64,000 nucleotides of DNA from Bolinopsis microptera (lineage: Eukaryota > Ctenophora > Tentaculata > Lobata > Bolinopsidae): contig NC_087082.1 in the NCBI RefSeq assembly GCF_026151205.1, positions 19,003,401 through 19,067,400 of the forward strand, written 5' to 3'. Below the pieces are notes generated by a model. It made no database searches. It saw only the letters and a program-made list of their open reading frames with translations, and was not told the DNA's origin. The position numbers and the translations under genes were made by a program. Shown here piece by piece: positions 14,501-26,500 of this stretch; the stretch's first letter is position 1, and each line of letters opens with the position of its first letter.

Positions 14501-17500
14501 CGTGTCACGGTGTCACATAATCAGTAATCACCCAGTCAATTTTGTTAACGAGATACAGAAAATGCTTGATAACTTCGTCATTTCTAATCCGTTTTGCCTC
14601 ATGTTTTCAGATCATATGCAACATTTGATAATCTACCGTCTCTGAAAAAATTTAGGCGTTCAGCATGTCCAGAGAAAACAATATAGGTGTTTTAATATTG
14701 AATGGGCGTGGTCTAAAATATTCGAATTTTCAAATTTTGACGACGGAATCCCGAACCAGTAAGTACAGTATGCCATCTGCAAAGCAACATCTCTCAAATA
14801 TAAAACACGGCGGAGCTATTAAGGCCAACGTATGGGTACTGACTTTTGGCCCACCCTGTATATATATATTCAATAAATTAACCGCTAAGTGATGTGATTT
14901 TCAGCTGCAAGTTTCGAACCAGCAACACCATATTTCGTCCACGAGGAAACTGTCCAGTTCTCCTGCGTGTACAACGGTTTGGATGACCCGCAGAATATCA
15001 AATGGTTCAGGGTAAATGAATACGCCATATTAAACCGAAATAATCTGAAAATCTAAAATATCTTGGAAAGATATCTTGTGAAAAAACTACGTTTTCTTTT
15101 GTTTTTGTTTCATTGACTTGTTAAAACCATCACCATAAAGAGCTACGATCTCAGAGTTCAACAGACGATGCTGAAAACCTAATAAGCAACAGTGATGCTA
15201 AGTACACCATTACCACTGGCAACTTCAACAAGGCCTTCAGTACGAAGACTAGCGTTATCACTGTAGAGGATGTTGAAGTTACTGACAGTGGCGACTACAC
15301 CTGCAAATGGACCACCGCAAACTTCAATCCTAAGTCAACAACGGTAGTCTCTGTTCGATGTAAGTGATTCTGTATTTAGCACGGTGTTCCTCAAGAGTTG
15401 TGATCCTTGTCATGATTTTTTATAATTTCTATATTGTTCCAGAATTTTCTGCTTTACAAAATTCAATCATATTACAAACAGAAACAATTTCAGTGCTGAC
15501 TACTCTCTACAACGGTATACAGCACTCTACAACGGTATACAGCACTGACGGGTCCATAAAGATCACGTGCAACTACGAGGGTACAACGAGTGGCACCATG
15601 GAGTGGTACTATAATAGCCAGAAACTGGAAGATGCTGCTGATGGTGCCATCGCCATCAACCCTGGTTCCCTGCAGAGCAATGCTCAGCAGTACACTCTGA
15701 CAATTACTGACGTTACTCCGCCTGACAATACGGGGTCTTACAGCTGTGTTCTGTCGTTCACAGACGGGGACAGTCTGCGAGCAAGCACGGAGGTTGTGGT
15801 GCGAAAATCATCCTCAGTCGACAGAGCGGGCACTGCTGAATCCACCATAGTTGTAACTGGTGATGACCTTTCTGCCAGATGCCTTATGGAAGGTGACAAG
15901 GTTCCCTCTGGAGTGACATGGACTAAAGGTGGCGATAACATCGTGTTCGATGGATCCACTAAGATAGAAAACACGAATACCAAACAACTGGAAAGCAGCG
16001 TAAGGTTTTTCAGCAACATAACTATAAAAAGTTATGACGAGGATAGTTACATCTGTAGCTTCATTTTTGAGGACGGTATTAATGTGCAATCAACAATAGA
16101 GGTCGTGTCCGCTAAAATTACCAACAATGAATGTGAGTTTGTGGACATCCGAACCCACACCAGCAAGACCCTTACCTGTACTTACCATGGTAGTAGTGCT
16201 GCCACTGCTGTTTCCTTTACTCGACCAGACGACTCAGTTGTTGCTGGAGTATTGGCTGAATTCAGCGCTGGAGGGGATGCCAGTACGGCAGGTTCCCAAA
16301 CGGGTAGTTACGCTGTATCTAGTGTGAGTGAAGCGTCCAGTGGTTCGTACAAGTGTACCTTCACTTTAACAGGAGGGAAGACTGTGGAGTTCATTCAGAG
16401 ACTAACTGCAAGGAGTAAGTAAACACTGAAATGTTATATAATTTCCATTTGCTTTTTTGCGAAATTTTGACTATGGAAATTAAGCATTAATTGTGCTTAT
16501 TAACCTTGAATGATCTTAGCGCAGTAATAACAAACGTTATATTTCAGAGGCTGTCATCGAATCATCAGCTGGTCTAAATGCAGATCTCATCGTACAGGCT
16601 TCTATAACTCTGACTTGTACCGTTACCTCTGGTGCACGGTCTTTGGACTGGTTAGTGTAGAACTTTTTATTGCTCAGAACTATTCAGATCCTTCATAATT
16701 TAAATTTGATTCAAATTTCAGGTTTCAATGTTGTCCTCCGATGTGCTATAATGTAAAATCCGGATCGGAATATTGTTTATGAGTCGCATGGTTGCGCAAA
16801 GTATTCTTGTGTAAATTTTTATTGATCCCTTTTGATGCGACAAGGAAAATGCTCTTATCAGGAAAGAAATTACTCAGTCTCAACGTTTCAATGTTACAAA
16901 TCTAGAAATGTTTTTATCCAAAATTCAAAACGTAAAAAACATCGATCGAGGCAAAATTAGTGTACAATTATTTATTTTTAATTCCATCAACTTTACCAAC
17001 AACAAAAAAAGAAAAAATAAATAAAAAATAAAGTGCTGATGCTCGCTCCTACCTGTACTTTCGGTTCCCACCACCCGAACCATACATTCAGCAGCATAGT
17101 CTATAGTGCATGCCTGAGACTCCGGCGAATCATCAATGATAACGACAGACTCCGAAAACAAATTGATGAATTAAAAACCTTTTTCTTCCAATCCAACTAC
17201 CCTAAAACTATGGTAGATAACATCAGTGAAAAAGTCAAAGGCTTTGAAAGATGCCTCAAACCACTGGACAACTCAAACAGCAATGTCCTGGTCCCAAAGT
17301 CTCCAGAACCAGCAGTCCGCGTTATTTCAACATTTGGCAGCGATCAAGAGTTAGTAGAATCGGTAAAAAGATTGGAACCAGAACTCAGTAGAACCAGGAG
17401 CTTCTCAGGATTATCTGGTTCCCATACAAGTGGAAACACCCCAGGCTCCCCAATATCATCTAAAGCCGGTACATCACGCCCTATCTTCAAATTCGTCAGA

Positions 17501-20500
17501 CGTACTGGAACATCATTTAGAAGGAAGTTAGTCAAAGCAAAACAATTTGCGGATGACTTAACCCAACCTCACACAAGACCATGTGGGGGCAGACACTGCG
17601 GTACCTGTAACATCATATCTCCACATCCATCAATAACAGTCAATGGACAGCGAGCCAAAGCAGTGTCTGGTACATGTGTCAGCTACAATGTTGTATACAT
17701 CTTCAGTTGCCAACTTTGTAATATGTGTTATGTAGGAAGAACGGTGCAGCCCCTAAGGGCACGAGTAAACGAACATCGCGCCCATTACTACAAACTCATT
17801 TCGGACAATACGTTTGTCCCTGAAGAAAACGACGACGGATTCAGCTTGGGTAAACACCTTGTAGAAGTTCATAACATGAAACAACGTGACAATTTCAACC
17901 AGGCTTATAAAGTGTCAATTCTCAGTAATAGTAGCCCAAGAACTCTAGAAGTGGATGAACACCGTTATATTCAGAAACTAAGAACTATACGTCCATTGGG
18001 GCTCAATGCCATGGACCCGTTTGGGATTCCATTATTGGATTTATCTTAAAGGTTTTCCACTGCATTGGGGCACAAGAGTTATGTTTTTAAAAATATTCAT
18101 ATCGTTTTTAGTTGTGTCATTTCATTTCCAATGTTACACTTTGTAGGAACTGATATTAACCGAGTTTCTGATTCAGGATGTTACTGAAGATAGTAATGAA
18201 AATGTTTTAACACCTCAGTACTGTGTTTTACTACAGCTCAACCTGCTCAGTCTGACTATTTGGGAATTTAAACTCTAAAAATAAAGTGCTATAACATTCC
18301 ATCCATTTCATAATTTTAGGTACAAGGGAGTGGCCAAGCTTATCGAGGAGCAAGATTACAAACGAATAAAAGTGTCAGAATCAGATGACCTGGTTTCCAA
18401 AATAACTTTTAACATCGCTGACGACAGCGCAGGGTCATACACGTGTCGTGCGGTGCAATACGACAATTTCTGCCCTACCGAGGAAAGGTTTGACTCGGAA
18501 CCGGTTGCGGTGTCAATCATTGCGGCAGCTCTAATAACAAACCCTGCTAGTGCCACCGCTTATGGTGGTGCAAGCCACGTGTTTGAATGCGTGTTCCCTA
18601 ATCCATTCGGAACTGATTATAACGAAATCACGTGGTCTTTCAAAAGTGCTGGGGATTCTGTTGCTAGGGTAAGTTTTGACATTATCTTTTGGTCCTACCA
18701 AAAATGAAAATGAAAATATCGAATCTCGCCGTAAATCTGATGTAAATTTTGTACCGAAATATTGATCACATCTAACGGGCAAAATCATGTTTCATGATAG
18801 CGGTATATTATAGTGACTGCAACAAATAAAATCCGGCGCCTTCACTAATACTTTTCTCGCTCAAATTTATCCCATAATCGCAGCCGATGATAGGAAATGG
18901 AGATGTATACAATGACCAAAATGAGAGAGTTATCGATGGAACAAAGGCATCTGACAGCTCGGTTGCAAATAAAATCTCAACCACCCTCACCATCGGAAGT
19001 GTTAGTCAAATCCTTCAAGATAGCTGTTTAAACTTTTAAAGTATTTGCCTTTCAGAAGTTTCTTTGACTAACTTTTGGACGCATTTAAAAGCTGGATTAT
19101 CACTAAACCTTTGCTGATATTTGAATTGTTAACTTTACAGGTAAACTCGGACGCAGCAGGAGAGTACATCTGTTTCATAAAGTGGGGAAGAATATTCATC
19201 AAGTCCGCAGCCGCCACACTAAAAGTAAGAGAAATATCTTCTCCACCCGAAACAACCAACGTGGCCAAGGGAGGAGAGGCTAAGTTCACTTGTAAAACTT
19301 CCGGTGATAGCGCAGCGTTAATCACCTTTCACAAGACAAGTAGTGATGAGTCAGTTGGTACAGTTGTTGTGACTCAAGCTACATCTGGTGACATTGTGAC
19401 TACCACTGGAATATTGACCATTGCTGGTGTCACAGCTACAGATCAAGGTATTGAGTATTATTGCAAAGCAGCTTGGGGTGAAAACACAGTGGAATCAGGT
19501 AAGGTGTTCTTATCTGTTTTGGATATAACGAGCTCAACAGAAACCGTGTGGGGCCTCGCTGGTTATGTAGCGGAGTTCAAATGTTATTCAGATGCTTTGC
19601 TCAAAGCAAACGCGAACGGCGATCCGTATTTGGTCAACAAGCAGAAGACATACGCCGATGCTCAAATAAGTTGGGAGGTTTTTGACACTTCAGACACATC
19701 CTGGAAATCAACTGCTTCAAATTCACGGTGAGTGCATGCTAGAAAATACGACCATTTTAAACTTCATTTAAATAAGATAGCAGCTGAATACTATGGGTAT
19801 AAACTCCCTGCGTTGTGGCTTGTTTGCTGTACATAATCTAAGCTGAAGCGAGTGGTCGCTGAACTTAAGTTAAATCTTCCCGAATGGAAATACGTGTATT
19901 TTATTCAAAAACTAAATCTTAAACTTGCCCCCTGCAGATTCGTGGTTAAGACATCGATGAGAAGCAATGATGGAGTAAGTTTGTCTCCTATGTCTCTCAA
20001 TAACCTGGAGGAAGGTGATAACGATCTGAAAGTAAGATGTAACATCGCCTACCAAACAGATGCAGCCAACAACTTCTACGGAGGTACAGTCACCTCAGGA
20101 GAATTGACCATGAAGATCGGTTCCATCACATCCTTCACTTCCTCTAAATCTGACCCACTGGTTGGAGAAACCATCACTCTAACCTGTACTGCAACCGGAG
20201 AAATTGCTCCTACTTTCTCTTTTACAACCCACGGGAAGAACCATTTCGACACTACCTTCTTTAAGTTGGTGAAGGCTGCAACTGTTACTTCAGTCGATTC
20301 AGTACACACTGCGGAATACACTACAGAGACTCTCAGGGTTAACACGATGATAAATGGACAAGTTGTCAACTGTCTGGTAAGAATACAGTTTTTTTTTAAT
20401 TATTGAATACTTTCAAACTTTACAGAGTACAGCAATTATAACGTATAAAATTAACTCAAATAAATTATTGCACCCGTCTGTAAAATCAGACGGGAGACCA

Positions 20501-23500
20501 AACACGGTACTGCACAGTAAAATGTGCCCGCAATTACATGGCCCCGATATGATTACAAAAATGTGAAACAAAATTAAAATTGTGAAAAAATAAATGTGTG
20601 GTGAAGAATGTGAAACAGTTCAAATTTCTTCAGACAAGGCTGATACACTGTTTTTATCAAAGCTGACAATCTTATTGTTCCTTATGAAATGAACTCTGTT
20701 AGGCTCTGCTTTCCTCTTCTCTTTCAATTCCTCCCAGAGCTTCTTGAAAGCTCTCCTTTTCTTCCACTGATCTGTCCGGGCAAATGTAGATACTTTTATA
20801 GTCCTCTTTTGTGCGTAGAATTTTAGCTTTTCTCAGCACCTGAGCAGCCATATAAAAACTACCTTATTTGGACGGACATTAAATGAACGGACATAATTAT
20901 GAACGGACATTAATATGAACGGTAGAAGGCATTAAAAACCATCAAAAATCCGAATTTTTTTTTCATTTTTCGTTGACGATTTTTATTTCAGCAAATGATT
21001 TTTAAATCCATTTTTTATATAATAAGTAAGAAATTCATTCGTTAAGCAGTAAAAATATTAAAATATGTGTACATGATCAGTGTCTAATATCACATATCAT
21101 CTTCATCAAATGGGTTTTCGTACATGAAATAGTCCATGCTTAAAGCATCAGTGATTTATGGAAACTTTTTTAATCAAACTACCCCGTCCTGCATTTCAGT
21201 GTTAACTTTTACAAGCCATTCGGCGTGAAGTGGTTTTATCTTAGACAACTTTGTCTTTAGGTTAACCTTAACATCACGTGGAGCTTTCCTAGCACTGCTT
21301 CATTACCTCCCCTGAGTAATACGAACTATAACAACGTCGGACAATGTCCTTGGAAACACGATTTACCGTAATATCTAGAGGCTCATGGAACAAGTTTGTC
21401 ATGTCGTTAACTTGCGGCACAATAATTTTCACATAGTATATATACTATATATATACATAGTATATATACATAGTATATATACATAGTATATATACTATAA
21501 TTTTCACATAGTATAATATACTCTGGACAAAAAGTTCGAATTTTTGAAAAAAAATTCAACGGACTTTAACTAGGATGGACTTTAAATGAACGGACTTTAA
21601 AAGTTTAAATGAACGGACTTTATTTGAACGGAGATTAAGATGAACGTTAGGCCCTCCAGCGTTCAAGTAATGTCCGTCCAAATAAGGTCCGATAAGGTAT
21701 TCAGAGATTGCCTAGTAGGTCCTGATGTGTCGGCTCTCTTCTGACCAATTCTCTACAACAGTCACGAAATTAAGGTTTCTCGTTATCTCACCAAGAACTT
21801 CAGCAACTTTGTTTTCTAACTTCTCACCGTCGGATTCACTTATTCCATAGATTACGACGTTTCTCACTTTTCTGCTTCTTTCATCCTTTTGAGCTATTGT
21901 TTTAACTGCAGTACATCTCTTCTTTGGCGTAAGAGCAGCAGCACTAGTCTTCTTCAGGGCAGAAGAATATGATTTCATTTCTGTCTGCACTGTTGTTTGG
22001 ACTGACTCGAGTTCTTCGTCCTTCTTTTCAATGAGCTTTTTCTGCAAAACAATGACAGTTTTCTACTCCGCGATTAATGAAATGTTTTGTTTATCTACTC
22101 TCACCGCAACCATTTACAAATGAGGGGCTGCATAACGATTCAGAATGAAACAAACAGTTTGCAGCCAATCACACAGTTTTTCTTTCGAAACTGATCGCTT
22201 GTTCAGGTTTTTTAATACAAGACCTCCGTATTCCTTAACACCCAGTTCGTGGCACATTTCATTAAAAACACTGTCTGTAACTCTTGCTACCTGATCTGCA
22301 TTCCTGGCATTAAACAGATCTTCATTATCGGGGTCATCCACCAAATGCTTCGTATGTTCATGGTATGAGTGCTGCATCGTGTATATTCCGACGTACAGAT
22401 CTTGTATACAGGCTTGTATACAACTACAATATTTTTGTAAATAATCAATTTTTATTGAAAATGCATAAATCGTGATTGATAGAACAATGTAGTTCAGCAC
22501 TTTTTATCCATTTTTCTTATATTTTTCTTATATTATCGAGATTCGCTATATTATTTCAGGCTGACTACGGATTAGCTCAGAAAACAGAGAAAGAATTGAC
22601 AGTCACAACATATTTCAAATGTGCTGATGTCACATGGAAATCATTAAATCCAGGTATAGCATCACTCCTGATCCTAGATCATATAACTTTTTAAAAAATA
22701 TTATATTAACAATCGCCCTGTAAGCATTGGATTTAATACCGCTCTGGTTTTGGCTTCTCTGGACCGACCAAGAGTATATGCAACTTTAATACTTGTACTT
22801 GTAAGTAGATCTACGATTGGGGTTAAGTCAAGTTAAGGGTTGAAGGGTTCCAGGTTCAGGGCAAAACAACATAAACCTATCAACATGCATCTGAGTCCAG
22901 ATCTGCAAAACGTTTTCAATTCTTACTTCAAAACTCATCTACCCTCCCATACAGATGGAAATGGAGCGACAATAGCAGAGGAAGATCTTGGTGATGGTTC
23001 TCTGAAGCAGACTATAACTTGCCCTGTTAACTCAGACCAAGCTAGAATTGAATTAGTTACCCGTGAGTATTATTACTAAACTTTTTACACAATCTGTTGA
23101 AAATAAGCATAATTACACATTCAATTAATGTTATCTTTAGAACCTTGCCTGTGTTCTATTATTGTGGTATCACTTTCCCTATTCATAACCAAAACTCAAG
23201 CTTTTTACCTCATTTTCCAGCGCTTGGCTCGGCTGCAGCAATAACTTGCACCAAGGAGACGGGAATGTATGACAACTACCTTGCCCGGTGCAAAGAAACA
23301 AACCCATTGTCCACCGGTACGGGAATACAGAATATGGTTGTTGCAAACAGCGCAGAGCAGGTGCTTTTTTGTTTATTTGTTTGAATGCTTTTATTTAGTA
23401 TTCATTACATTCCATTTATTTGTCAAGTTTTCACAGGTAAGAAAAAGAGGCTTGTAAATAAGCCGCCTTTTCTATATATAAGCCGCTTTTTCGCTTATAT

Positions 23501-26500
23501 ATAAGCCGATTTTTAAAATATACAAGTAGTACAGACAGATCCGTCTGAAAAAATCGATCTGCCGACACACAAAGCTTACAAAGGATTTTTGACGTTTTTG
23601 AGTCCTAATAGATGTCCTTTATGGCTGACCAACTTTTCCAAACTTTTCCACGTGTCTTAAGGCCACTTTTTGCCACTTTACCACTTTTTACCACCTTTCT
23701 TGTTTGTCGAATATCTTTAGTTGTGAACATCGTAAAAGGTTGCGGATCAATCGAGTGTGTTCATATTACTATGAAGAAAAACTTTTGTTGTAACAATTTT
23801 TACGTCAGATTATCAGTTAATTGGATAATTATCAATTAGCTAATTAGCAAAATTCTAAAAAATTTTTATTGGCTCAAAATGATCGGAATAGCTTAAAACA
23901 CGGAGAAAAGTAGTTTTTAGAAAAACTTTGAAAATTTTTCACTTACATTTTTTTTCGATACTTGGAAAAATTTCGAAAATTTAAAATATTTTTTTCCGCC
24001 AAAAGAGATCAAATCGCATGAAACGCGGAGAAAAATGCTTTTCAAAAAAACTTAGTGAATTTTTAGTTTCAAGAATACTTAAATCACCAATATTTGTAGT
24101 TGGAGTTCAGTAAATCGCGGCAGATTTTAGTAATCAGGAATTACTAAGTGGAAAGGTCTGAAACTGAAAAACGTTAACAATACGATATAAGAGTTTCATA
24201 ACTAATTACAATACAGCCTTATCAATTTTCACATAAACTGCACTAATGGCACAGTCAAGATCGAAAGACGAAACGATAGCCTGCTGTACTATCATTTTAT
24301 TGATTTCAATGATGAATCAGTGGGGTTAAGATAATCACATTTATAATAAATAAAACCTCTCTGTACCGTCAATTGTGCTAATCTAAACCGGCCTACCTGG
24401 ATTACCAGACCTCTTCTTTTCCTCAACAATCAAACCAAGTTGTTCATATATGATTGAATACAGCTCGATAAGTACTTACATCGCCCACCAAATGCTATAT
24501 ATAGCATTTGGTGGGCGATGTAATACTTATCGAGCTGTATTCAATCACAATACGACACAATACGTGTATATTATATGGCTCTTAATGAGGTTTATGAAAC
24601 GCTTAATACCGTGAGAAACCCGGTATAGAGACGTTTTACAGTATATCACGAAAACGTATACTTGGCCTCATGGCTCATTTACAGTTCGAAGAAGGCAAGA
24701 ACAGACCAGGGAAACTAAGGAACAGCCAGATCCAGGAAGCAAGTGTAAATACACCTTCCAACATCTACTGTGACTTGTTTTGTATTGTACTGCATACCGC
24801 TTCATTTGCTATGCGGTATAAAATCACCCCCATATGTCAGGGTCGGCTAAAAGTAAAATCAACAAGGGTAACATACGGGCAAGGATAAGATTTAGATACG
24901 AGCGTCGGGAAAGGGGTAGTAAAGAACCGGTAATAATTCATTCAGTAAAATGTTCCACGAGAGTCAGGATATTTTGGAAATTGCTAATAGAGACAGATCC
25001 TGATCAGGAAGGATTGTTAATGTTATTGAGGATGTTGATTTGAAATCTGGACGTTGTGAAGTAAAAATACAGGTTCTTCCCGCAGGATATTCGGGGCCCA
25101 TGATGATCAGCTCGGGATTAATGTGGGACAGATCGAAGAGCATTGAAAAGAGCGAGTTGACATTTTAAGCTTTCTGGTCTTTTCTTGCCTTCTTTGAGCT
25201 GTCAAAGAGTCATGAGGCTAAGTAGACGTTTTCGTGATAAACTGTAAAACCTCTCCATACCGGGCCTCTCACGGGAGAAACGAGAAGTGTACGGTATAGA
25301 ACGTTTTATATACCTCATTAAGGGCCATAATATAATATACACGTATTGCATTGTGTCGTATTGTGATTGAATACAGCTCGATATAATGTACTTACATCGC
25401 CCACCAAATGCGATATGAACAACTTGGCTTGATTGTTGAGGAAAAGAAGAGGTCTGGTAATCCAGGTAGGCCGGTTTAGATTAGCACAATTGACGGTACA
25501 GAGAGGTATCATTTATTATAAATGTGATTATCTTAACCCCACTGATTCATCATTGAAATCAATAAAATGATAGTACAGCAGGCTATCGTTTCGTCTTTCG
25601 ATCTTGACTGTGCCATTGGTGCAGTTTCTGTGAAAATTGATAAGGCTGTATTGTAATTAGTTATGAAACTCTTATATCGTATGGTTAACGTTTTTCAGTT
25701 TCAGACCTTTCCACTTAGTTATTCCTGATTATTAAAATCTGCCGCGATTTACTGAACTCCAACTACAAATATTGGTGATTTAAGTATTCTTGAAAGAATA
25801 CTAGTGAAAGAAATTCACTAAGTTTTTTTGAAAAGCATTTTTCTCCGCGTTTCATGCGATTTGATCACTTTTGGCGGAAAAAAATATTTTAAATTTTCGA
25901 AATTTTTCCAAGTCTCGAAAAAAAATGTGAGTGAAAAATTTTCAAAGTTTTTCTAAAAACTACTTTTCTCCGTGTTTTAAGCTATTCCGATCATTTTGAG
26001 CCAATAAAAATTTTTTAGAATTTTGCTAATTAGCTAATTGATAATTATCCAATTAACTGAAAATCTGACGTAAAAATTGTTAGAACAAAAGTTTTTTTTC
26101 ATGGTAATATGAACACACTCGATTGATCCGCAACCTTTTACGATGTTCACAACTAAAGATATTCGACAAACAAGAAAGGTGGTAAAAAGTGGTAAAGTGG
26201 CAAAAAGTGGCCTTAAGACACGTGGAAAAGTTTGGAAAAGTTGGTCAGCCATAAAGGACATCTATTAGGACTCAAAAACGTCAAAAATCCTTTGTAAGCT
26301 TTGTGTGTCGGCAGATCGATTTTTTCAGACGGATCTGTCTGTACTAAAGCCATTTTTTCGTCAAAGAAAGTTGTACTCGTTGTAGATATATTTAAAGTCA
26401 CTATTGTGACGGTACATTAGAACTAGACAGAAACAAAGTGTGAAGGGCCTGAACGGAACCCCTCGGTTTCAGTTCCTTGTTTAACACTGCCGTACAGGAA

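Noticed and set aside
24670..25043. Short + strand frames in the centre of the 2.8-kb palindrome
   Set aside because: No motifs, no splice context, and composition typical of repeat DNA.
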